Positions 1-4,645 of a stretch of 5,030 bases of DNA are shown here, one piece after another. Within the stretch, counting starts at the first letter, position 1. The number at the start of each line of letters is the position of its first letter. Location of the stretch: positions 1-5,030 of the forward strand of contig CAKQSU010000104.1 of the NCBI GenBank assembly GCA_934273135.1. Direction: 5' to 3'. Source of the DNA: an uncultured Clostridia bacterium (GTDB lineage: Bacteria; Bacillota; Clostridia; Christensenellales; Borkfalkiaceae). The translations under genes were made by a program, and so were the position numbers. The notes below the pieces were generated by a model. That model was not told the origin of the DNA. It searched no databases and saw nothing but the letters and a program-made list of their open reading frames with translations.

Positions 1-1296
1 GTATGCGACCTTGTCGAGCAAGCGGGTTACAAAACGATTGCGCTTGCTTCCGTCGGCAAAACTTTTTGCATCGACCTCGACGGACCGGCTGGCTTCGGCA
101 CCGCAAACACTTCGCCGACGTTCCGCTCGGAATGGACGGGCTACCCCGGCGCGACGATAATCGGCTGTACATGGAGCAAAAACATTGCGCTCGCAATGGG
201 ACTTACTCAGGGCGCGGAAGCCGCTCAAACGAGCGTAAACGGCTGGTACGCCCCGGGCGTAAATTTACACAGGTCGCAGTATAACGCCCGAAATTCGGAA
301 TATTACGGCGAGGACGGCGTGCTTTCGGGCAAGCTTGCTTCCGAAGTAATTCGCGGCGCAAAAACCAACGGGCTTTACTGCTACTTAAAGCACTTTGCTT
401 TGAGCGAACCGGGCGTGAACGCCGTTAAACTCAATACCTGGATAACCGAGCAAAATTTGCGCGAAACGTATTTGAAGCCTTTCGAAATTTGCGTCAAGGA
501 GGGCGGTGCGAACGCCATGATGTCTGCTTTCAACCGCGTCGGCGGAACGTGGGCGGGCGCAAGCTACCCGCTTCTCGAAAAAATCCTGCGTGTTGAGTGG
601 GGCTTTAAAGGCACGATAGTCACCGACTGGTCGCAGGGCGACGATTACATGCACCCGACACAAGGTCTTTTGGCGGGCAACGATATCTGGCTCAACCCGG
701 CAACCATTATAAACGCGATAAATCGTAATGACCCCACGGTTTTGACCCGCGCGCGCAACTCCGCAAAGAACGTTTTGTACACTTATTGCAACACTTATGC
801 TTACGCTAAAACCGTCGACAAGTCTACTTTGACGGGCGTAGTCGACGTCGGCATAAAGTCGGTCGAATCGACAAAGCCTTGGTGGATAGCCATTCTCGTG
901 GCGATAGACGTAACCGCGCTCGCCGTTATCGTGTGGAGATGTCTTTTGATTTTCTTGCCGAAAAAAGCTCGTCCCGCCACTGTCGGTGCTGGTGCTTCTA
1001 ATTCTGCCGGTACCGTTGTCGGTACTGCTGCTTCGGTCGGCTCGGCGGCTTCGTCTGCAAAGCCCTCGGCTACCGTGTCAACGGGTGAAAACACCTCCGC
1101 CGCGAGTGCCGAAGAAAAACCGCTCGTTTCGTCCTCTTCTTCCGCTCACGTAATAGAACCGTTAAAGGCTGAAACCCCGCAAGATAAAGGAGTTATTTTA
1201 AGCGAAGTTTCCGCACGTCTTTCGGCTCTTGAAAGCGAGTTGAAAGAAGTAAAATCTCTATTGCTCCGCGCGATAGACAGCGGTAAAAAAGACTGA
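1..1296 (+). CDS. GH3-family glycoside hydrolase (beta-glucosidase type), membrane-anchored, 5'-truncated by window
   Basis: The reading frame is open from base 1 and gives 431 residues before TGA at 1294-1296; the start lies upstream of the window. Residues 1 to about 245 read as the catalytic (beta/alpha)8 N-type domain of GH3: DGP at residues 27-29 (substrate-binding Asp), LKHFA with Lys130-His131, a MSAFNRVGG stretch, and TIVTDW with Asp209 as the expected nucleophile. GH3 enzymes release terminal sugars, usually glucose or xylose, from oligosaccharides; the substrate cannot be fixed here. No GH3 C-type domain follows. The chain runs instead into one hydrophobic segment (about 293-320, ending in KK), an Ala/Ser/Thr-rich linker (about 324-397) and a predicted coiled-coil helix (about 399-427). 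The acid/base domain is therefore probably encoded before the window, the reversed order known from Ruminococcus albus and Butyrivibrio fibrisolvens enzymes. The catalytic part should face outward with the tail in the cytoplasm. An ATG at 196 is internal, not the start. Confidence 0.92.
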   Translation, partial: VCDLVEQAGYKTIALASVGKTFCIDLDGPAGFGTANTSPTFRSEWTGYPGATIIGCTWSKNIALAMGLTQGAEAAQTSVNGWYAPGVNLHRSQYNARNSEYYGEDGVLSGKLASEVIRGAKTNGLYCYLKHFALSEPGVNAVKLNTWITEQNLRETYLKPFEICVKEGGANAMMSAFNRVGGTWAGASYPLLEKILRVEWGFKGTIVTDWSQGDDYMHPTQGLLAGNDIWLNPATIINAINRNDPTVLTRARNSAKNVLYTYCNTYAYAKTVDKSTLTGVVDVGIKSVESTKPWWIAILVAIDVTALAVIVWRCLLIFLPKKARPATVGAGASNSAGTVVGTAASVGSAASSAKPSATVSTGENTSAASAEEKPLVSSSSSAHVIEPLKAETPQDKGVILSEVSARLSALESELKEVKSLLLRAIDSGKKD

Positions 1297-1387
1297 CGGC
1301 AAGAGCAAAAAAACGGTAAAAGCGAAAGCTAAGAAGTAAAAAGAAGTAAAGAAGAGTGAAAAAAAAGAAAAAAGCACAAAAAACTAC

Positions 1388-1414
1388 CCCCGCGCGGCAT
1401 TCCGCCGCGCGGGG
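1388..1414. terminator. Bidirectional intrinsic terminator between convergent genes
   Basis: A perfect 10-bp GC stem, CCCCGCGCGG at 1388-1397 and CCGCGCGGGG at 1405-1414, closes a 7-base loop that can shrink to 5 with one more C-G pair. On the minus strand the stem is followed by TAGTTTTTTG and further T runs, a good terminator for the metallopeptidase gene, about 60 bases after its stop. On the plus strand only a weak run (CGTTTTG at 1419-1425) follows, so termination of the GH3 transcript may be less efficient. Confidence 0.85.
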
Positions 1415-1472
1415 AAACGTTTTGTATAGAGAAAATATAATCTATTCATACGAGCTTCAATTATGATTTTAG

Positions 1473-2984
1473 CTAATTATTCAAAGATTTTATGTAATTA
1501 TACCATTCGTCAACGATATCCGAATACGGCTTGCCGTCTATCACGATTTGAGTATCCATGTTTAGTTGCCAAACGTAATTTTCGCCGTATACTTTTGCAA
1601 TATAATACGCTAAGCTATCCGGTTGAACGCGATGTATAAACGCCGTTCCCTTTTGGGTGTAAATCGCGGAAAAACAATCTGCAAATAACCAAAAATCGAA
1701 ATTTTCGGCAGCCGGTGTTTCGGCACTGTATTTTTTATACAAACTCAGCGTTTTCAAATAAGTTTCTTTTTCCTTTACCTCTTTATTGTAAGGGAATTTT
1801 CTCGCTTGCCCCGTGAATAGATAATACCACATTGCCGTAGCGTACTTTGACGTGTTCGCATGTATTTCGGGTATGACTTCGCGCGCATAACCGCTTTTTC
1901 CGAGATGAAACAATACGTGGTGGATATATTCGTGAGAAAAAGAGCCTACGGAATATATATTTATATAATCTCCGTCCGCGTAACCCGTAATGCCCGTCGA
2001 TTTCAGACCGTCGTCCAAATACACGTTTATCTCGTGCATATCGCTTACATGAAACACTTCGTCGCTTTCTGCCGTCGTTTTGGCGTTGTCTTTCAACCAG
2101 TCGGCTAAAACGCTGTATTTTGTAGAAAAAACGTCGGAAGGCAATATGAGGTCGTTATATTCTTTGTTGATATAGTAGGTGAAACAGCCTTGTTTAATTT
2201 TGTATTCGTATTCTTTCGAATACGGCTCAAACGAATAATCGGGCAGACAAACCCCGTATTTTCCCGATAAGAACAAGTTAAGGTCGGTCTTATTCATAGA
2301 CAAAATGTCGGCGTAAGTTTTATTGTCGGACGACAAGTCCTTTATAACGCGTTTTGCAAATCCGAATGCGATTTTCCGCTCGCTATCCGCAAGATTATCG
2401 GTTTCGTACAGCGGGAATTGTAAATCGGAGTAAAAAGAGTTTTTATTTATAACCGATAACGGAAAATTTTCCAAAAATTGCGAATTTGTAAGCGTTGCCG
2501 AAATACCCGCGTAAACGCCGAACGGCAAGTCGCTTTCGGTGTTTTGAGAGGATAAAAACCGGCTCGTTATTTCTTCGTAAGTAATTTTTGTCGGCAAAGA
2601 AACGCACAATCCTAACGCTTTGTCGAAAAAGTGGTTAGAAACGAGATTGTCGCTTATAATGACGGTAAAATCATTTTTTAGCAAATCGTTGTTTTTAATT
2701 AAAGCGTATGCGTTGACGGAGTTTTCTATCAAAAAATCTATCGTTTTTGTGTTTTTGATATCCGAACCGAGGTAAATTTTAGCGTTTTCTCCGTATGTTT
2801 TGTCGAAATAAATTTTACTCGAAGAGTTTTCGTCTTTAATCTCTAAGTCGCAACTTTCCGTTAAGTATTTCGGCGCGTAATATTTTGTCAAACACAAAAC
2901 TAATATTGCTGCAAATAGAGCAACGATAGCCGCAACCGACAATATTATTGCAATACGCTTTTTTGTGATTGTAACTTTTTTCAT
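1473..2984 (-). CDS. Membrane-anchored HExxH zinc metallopeptidase-like protein (gluzincin/peptidase MA-like)
   Basis: This 503-residue protein has a basic N-terminus and a single hydrophobic segment (about residues 10-33). Cys31 sits in LVLC, which is not a proper lipobox, so a signal anchor with an extracellular domain is the likeliest topology. Residues 350-360, SHEYIHHVLFH, contain the HExxH zinc motif (His351, Glu352, His355). Glu373 in IPEIHA is 18 residues further on and is a plausible third ligand, the gluzincin arrangement. The C-terminal end (about 457-500: SLAYYIAKVYGENY, then SDIVDEWYNYI) resembles the helical tail common in peptidase MA-clan proteins. Residues 40-340 match nothing I recognise. 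The start is set by GGAGGA (2992-2997) seven bases before ATG, with a promoter just upstream. It appears monocistronic. The gene is clearly more AT-rich than the GH3 gene beside it. Peptidase activity and substrate are inferred from the motif only; a non-catalytic role is possible. Confidence 0.8.
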   Translation of the reverse strand: MKKVTITKKRIAIILSVAAIVALFAAILVLCLTKYYAPKYLTESCDLEIKDENSSSKIYFDKTYGENAKIYLGSDIKNTKTIDFLIENSVNAYALIKNNDLLKNDFTVIISDNLVSNHFFDKALGLCVSLPTKITYEEITSRFLSSQNTESDLPFGVYAGISATLTNSQFLENFPLSVINKNSFYSDLQFPLYETDNLADSERKIAFGFAKRVIKDLSSDNKTYADILSMNKTDLNLFLSGKYGVCLPDYSFEPYSKEYEYKIKQGCFTYYINKEYNDLILPSDVFSTKYSVLADWLKDNAKTTAESDEVFHVSDMHEINVYLDDGLKSTGITGYADGDYINIYSVGSFSHEYIHHVLFHLGKSGYAREVIPEIHANTSKYATAMWYYLFTGQARKFPYNKEVKEKETYLKTLSLYKKYSAETPAAENFDFWLFADCFSAIYTQKGTAFIHRVQPDSLAYYIAKVYGENYVWQLNMDTQIVIDGKPYSDIVDEWYNYIKSLNN

Positions 2985-3018
2985 GCGCCTATCCTCCGCG
3001 AATATCTTAATTTATTTT

Positions 3019-3047
3019 ATTATACTATATTTTTCCGAATTTTTCAA
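3019..3047 (-). promoter_or_regulatory. Promoter of the metallopeptidase gene
   Basis: Read on the minus strand, TTGAAA (3047-3042) and TATAAT (3024-3019) are separated by exactly 17 bases, one mismatch from the sigma-A/sigma-70 consensus. Transcription would begin near 3012, leaving a leader of roughly 28 bases that contains the GGAGGA ribosome binding site. No operator is obvious nearby. Confidence 0.82.
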
Positions 3048-3223
3048 CTGCTGTATAATATCAATTGTCATCTTACGGAATGAAAACGCCGCGGAAAAAC
3101 AATATTGTTGTTTAAATTGCTCGTTCAAAGACTAATAAAGCAATTGTTCGATTGTTTTTTAAAAAAATAAGCAAGTAGTTGCAAAAATTATTAAAATCGT
3201 TGTAAAAAACTTGTGAAATTAAG
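3048..3223. other. AT-rich spacer between two divergent promoters, no gene seen
   Basis: This stretch separates the -35 boxes of the metallopeptidase and tRNA-Ser promoters. It is very AT-rich and contains short palindromic words such as AACAATATTGTT and a TTTTTTAAAAAAA run, but no convincing ORF, RNA gene or terminator. AATTGC and GCAATT at about 3116-3145 could pair over a 21-base loop, which is weak evidence for anything. Confidence 0.5.
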
Positions 3224-3252
3224 TTGACAACGCGGGCGGCTTTTTATATAAT
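3224..3252 (+). promoter_or_regulatory. Consensus promoter of tRNA-Ser(GGA)
   Basis: TTGACA (3224-3229) and TATAAT (3247-3252) are both perfect consensus hexamers with an ideal 17-base spacer. Transcription is expected near 3259, giving a precursor leader of about 25 bases before the mature tRNA at 3284. The GC-rich spacer (CGCGGGCGGC) inside an otherwise AT-rich region is notable. Such strength suits a stable RNA gene. Confidence 0.9.
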
Positions 3253-3283
3253 ATATAGGCTGACAAAGCGAAATCGACTTTTT

Positions 3284-3371
3284 GGAGAGGTGTCTGAGTG
3301 GTCGATGGTGCAACATTGGAAATGTTGTGTACGGAAACGTACCGCAGGTTCGAATCCTGTCCTCTCCGCCA
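3284..3371 (+). tRNA. tRNA-Ser, anticodon GGA
   Basis: This 88-base class II tRNA carries an encoded CCA (3369-3371). The acceptor stem GGAGAGG (3284-3290) pairs with CCTCTCC (3361-3367), with G3368 as discriminator. The anticodon stem CAACA/TGTTG (3311-3315, 3323-3327) closes the loop TTGGAAA, with anticodon GGA at 3318-3320, which reads UCC and UCU serine codons. The long variable arm (around GTACGGAAACGTAC) is diagnostic of serine-type tRNAs, and the T arm holds GGTTCGAATCC. A consensus promoter precedes it and an intrinsic terminator follows 8 bases after CCA. Its 3' end (3357-3375) recurs in inverted orientation three times downstream. Confidence 0.97.
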
Positions 3372-3428
3372 AAACCCGAAAATCCCGCATTTTGTGCGGG
3401 ATTTTTTGTGTTTTGGCGGAGAGGACAG
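3357..3428. repeat. Long inverted repeat spanning the tRNA 3' end and its terminator
   Basis: The 19 bases at 3357-3375 (tRNA T-stem 3' strand, acceptor 3' strand, CCA and four more bases) are perfectly complementary to 3410-3428. Between the arms lies the 11-bp terminator stem, separated from them by only 3 and 4 unpaired bases, so the whole segment can fold as one hairpin of about 30 bp. In a transcript that passes the terminator, this fold would compete with the tRNA acceptor and T stems. Confidence 0.9.
3379..3407 (+). terminator. Intrinsic terminator of tRNA-Ser
   Basis: An 11-bp stem (3379-3389 with 3395-3405; GC core CCCGCA/TGCGGG) with the loop TTTTG runs into a six-T tract ending at 3407. 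It begins 8 bases after the tRNA CCA. The same GC core recurs as hairpins ending the two full repeat units downstream. Confidence 0.88.
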
Positions 3429-3564
3429 AGATGAAGAGGTTCCTTGTGGTTCGCGTGTCGGCGGAGCCGACATACGCCGAGGCTCACACGCTTGCGTGGG
3501 AAACGGCGTTATCCTGTCCGATATCATCGAAAGACGCTTACCCGCATTTTATGCGGGATTTTCT
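3408..3564. repeat. Tandem repeat unit 1 (157 bp), tRNA-Ser-end-derived, structured, non-coding
   Basis: The unit begins GTGTTTTGGCGGAGAGGACAG, of which 3410-3428 is the reverse complement of the tRNA-Ser 3' end. Potential stems on the plus strand follow in order: TGTCGGC/GCCGACA (3456-3462, 3466-3472) with loop GGA; ACGCCG/CGGCGT (3474-3479, 3504-3509) enclosing CACGC/GCGTG (3487-3491, 3494-3498); CGAT/ATCG (3519-3522, 3526-3529); and a terminator-like hairpin CCCGCAT/ATGCGGG (3541-3547, 3551-3557) followed by TTTT. GGACAG (3423-3428) can also pair with CTGTCC (3514-3519), though this uses a base of the CGAT stem. It is about 97% identical to unit 2. Because the period is not a multiple of three, the translated frame changes between copies, which argues against coding. 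The family is not one I can name. Confidence 0.88.
3541..3562 (+). terminator. Terminator-like hairpin closing repeat unit 1
   Basis: The 7-bp stem CCCGCAT/ATGCGGG with loop TTT is followed by ATTTTCT. It shares its GC core with the tRNA terminator, so it would act as a second, weaker stop for read-through transcripts. Whether it terminates in the cell is inferred. Confidence 0.6.
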
Positions 3565-3722
3565 GTGTTTTGGCGGAGAGGACAGAGCTGAAGAGGTTCC
3601 TTGTGGTTCGCGTGTCGGCGGAAAGCCGACATACGCCGAGGCTCACACTCTTGCGTGGGAAACGGCGTTATCCTGTCCGATATTATCGAAAGACGCTTAC
3701 CCGCATTCTATGCGGGATTTTT
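3565..3722. repeat. Tandem repeat unit 2 (158 bp)
   Basis: This unit matches unit 1 over its full length with four substitutions (at 3588, 3649, 3684 and 3708), a two-base AA insertion (in the loop at 3620-3624) and one lost C near the end. The insertion and the changes at 3684 and 3708 fall in predicted hairpin loops, and the lost C is in the T tract. The change at 3649 breaks one pair of the inner CACGC/GCGTG stem. It starts with the same inverted tRNA-Ser 3' end (3567-3585) and ends in a CCCGCAT/ATGCGGG hairpin followed by five Ts. Confidence 0.88.
3700..3722 (+). terminator. Terminator-like hairpin closing repeat unit 2
   Basis: Stem CCCGCAT (3700-3706) and ATGCGGG (3710-3716), loop TCT, then ATTTTT. 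It is the third hairpin of this type in tandem behind the tRNA gene, and its T run is slightly better than that of unit 1. Confidence 0.6.
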
Positions 3723-3810
3723 GTGTTTTGGCGGAGAGGACAGCGAGGAAAGGGTTCCTTGTGGTTCGCGTGCCTGAGGGCTGCTTGCAGCCCGAAGAAA
3801 TACGCCGAGG
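3723..3810. repeat. Partial, remodelled third repeat unit
   Basis: The copy follows the consensus from GTGTTTTGGCGGAGAGGACAG (3723-3743) through GGTTCCTTGTGGTTCGCGTG (ending 3772). It then replaces the TGTCGGC/GCCGACA hairpin with an unrelated one, GGGCTGC/GCAGCCC (3778-3784, 3787-3793) with a TT loop. It rejoins the consensus at ATACGCCGAGG (3800-3810) and then diverges. The flanking GCGT (3768-3771) and ACGC (3802-3805), which could close the hairpin, are retained. No terminator hairpin of the CCCGCAT type is left. The next 70 bases lead into the terminator of the opposing gene. Confidence 0.75.
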
Positions 3811-3824
3811 GAGCGGGAGCAAAC

Positions 3825-3864
3825 AAAAAAAACGAGGCTTAGGGCGGTGAGCCGAAAACCTCGT
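3825..3864 (-). terminator. Intrinsic terminator of the tetraspan membrane protein gene
   Basis: On the minus strand ACGAGG (3864-3859) pairs with CCTCGT (3837-3832), followed at once by eight Ts (3832-3825). The 21-base interior can fold further through a short CGG/CCG pairing. It starts about 19 bases after the stop codon of the gene. The stem is short but the T run is strong. Confidence 0.72.
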
Positions 3865-3882
3865 GTGAGTTTGTGCGGTGAA

Positions 3883-4407
3883 TTACTTGTTAAAAACGAA
3901 TACGGACAAGAGTTCGCAAACGCCTGCGATTATCGCGGTTATTCCGCCGATGTACGCGCCTACGGCAAGAATGAGAGAGTTCTTAATGTTTCCGCCAACG
4001 AGCGACACTAAGGACGAAATGTCTTTGCCGGGAACGCAGAAGTTGACTGCCATAAAGAAGAATACGCCGGAGATGATGAAGCAAGCAGCCGCTATAATAC
4101 GGAAAAGACCGGAAGCGAAGCTGTTTTTGATAAGACCCATCAACGCAACAACGGTACCCGCAAGAGCGAGAATGTAGGTAAGCAAACTCATGAACGAAAA
4201 TTCAAAGTAAGTGAGAGTTGCGGACAAACCGGCGACAGACTTGGTTACGCTGTAACCGAAAGCAAGCTGCATACCGGTGTAAGTCGTGTCGGAGTCTTTT
4301 ACGCCGATAGTCGGTACGAAAATCATTGCTATCGCAACGAGTCCGAGCAGAACCGCCGCGGCGGTTACGATTTGAGTGAGATTATTAGTTCTCTTTTTCT
4401 TAGCCAT
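3883..4407 (-). CDS. Small four-helix membrane protein of unknown function
   Basis: I do not recognise this 174-residue protein. It starts with a basic stretch (MAKKKR) and has four hydrophobic segments at about residues 11-36, 70-93, 101-125 and 143-171. The loop between helices 1 and 2 (37-69) is the longest and, by the positive-inside rule, should lie outside the cell; both ends should be in the cytoplasm. No catalytic motif, signal cleavage site or transporter signature is visible. The frame continues upstream to an ATG at 4485, but the start at 4407 is preferred. It has GGGAGGA (4423-4417) nine bases upstream, and the predicted transcription start near 4467 lies downstream of 4485, so the longer form could not be made from that promoter. 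The gene has its own promoter and terminator and so appears monocistronic. Single-gene tetraspan proteins like this are common and mostly uncharacterised in Clostridia. Confidence 0.85.
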   Translation of the reverse strand: MAKKKRTNNLTQIVTAAAVLLGLVAIAMIFVPTIGVKDSDTTYTGMQLAFGYSVTKSVAGLSATLTYFEFSFMSLLTYILALAGTVVALMGLIKNSFASGLFRIIAAACFIISGVFFFMAVNFCVPGKDISSLVSLVGGNIKNSLILAVGAYIGGITAIIAGVCELLSVFVFNK

Positions 4408-4416
4408 AAAAATTGA

Positions 4417-4423
4417 TCCTCCC
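4417..4423 (-). promoter_or_regulatory. Ribosome binding site deciding the start of the tetraspan protein
   Basis: GGGAGGA on the minus strand lies nine bases before ATG at 4407. The longer in-frame start at 4485 has no such site. Between promoter and this site, GCTTT/AAAGC with an AAAA loop (4442-4429) could form a small leader hairpin, of unknown significance. Confidence 0.8.
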
Positions 4424-4473
4424 GTCGCAAAGCTTTTTTTAAAGCGATGCGGCATATTTTTTTTAGTGTCTAT

Positions 4474-4502
4474 ATTGTACCACAACTAAAAAGCCATGTC
4501 AA
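4474..4502 (-). promoter_or_regulatory. Promoter of the tetraspan membrane protein gene
   Basis: On the minus strand TTGACA (4502-4497, perfect) and TACAAT (4479-4474, one mismatch) are 17 bases apart. Transcription would begin near 4467 with a leader of about 60 bases. It is divergent from the promoter at 4578-4606, with about 75 bases between the two -35 boxes. Confidence 0.83.
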
Positions 4503-4551
4503 TACATTTTGCTAAAAGAAAATTGTACAACAAGCGAGTATTCGTTGAAGT

Positions 4552-4585
4552 TTTTGTTGACAGCTCAAAAGATTTTGTTGACAGC
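4552..4585 (+). repeat. 13-base direct repeat at the divergent promoter
   Basis: TTTTGTTGACAGC occurs at 4552-4564 and again at 4573-4585, start-to-start 21 bases, which is two helical turns. The second copy contains the -35 hexamer of the YgjP-like gene promoter. The first copy has no matching -10 box, so it may be an operator half or a relic of duplication. Confidence 0.7.
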
Positions 4586-4606
4586 CGAAGAGAAAAGTTT
4601 TAATAT
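4578..4606 (+). promoter_or_regulatory. Probable promoter of the YgjP-like gene
   Basis: TTGACA (4578-4583, perfect) is 17 bases before TAATAT (4601-4606, four of six consensus bases). Transcription would begin near 4613, leaving a leader of about 33 bases before the ATG at 4646. The -35 box lies in the second copy of a 13-base direct repeat. Confidence 0.65.
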
Positions 4607-4645
4607 TTAAGATATATGTAACAAAATAACTTACAAGATATTGAT

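Noticed and set aside
385..1094. Minus-strand ORFs inside the GH3 gene
   Set aside because: They lie opposite a strongly supported GH3 frame and have no ribosome binding sites or recognisable motifs; they are shadows of the GC-rich codons.
3191..3527. Minus-strand ORFs antisense to tRNA-Ser, including a GQDSNLR-type peptide
   Set aside because: This is a common annotation artefact of translating the complement of a serine tRNA gene. There is no ribosome binding site and the ORFs overlap the tRNA completely.
3357..3743. tRNA-end copies as attachment sites of an integrated element
   Set aside because: The copies are inverted relative to the tRNA and only about 157 bp apart, with no integrase or cargo between them. 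A past integration origin remains possible but is not supported here.
3408..3810. Repeat array as a CRISPR array
   Set aside because: The repeat units are about 157 bp and nearly identical throughout, with no short repeat and unique spacer pattern and no cas genes.
3224..3850. A 208-codon plus-strand ORF running through the tRNA and the repeat array
   Set aside because: It overlaps the tRNA-Ser gene and its terminator. It includes the well-known spurious tRNA-Ser translation (EVSEWSMVQHWKCC type) and changes frame relative to each repeat copy, so it is not a protein gene.
4408..4485. Longer start (ATG at 4485) for the tetraspan protein
   Set aside because: It lies upstream of the predicted transcription start near 4467 and lacks a ribosome site. 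The start at 4407 has GGGAGGA at good spacing and a typical MAKKKR N-terminus.
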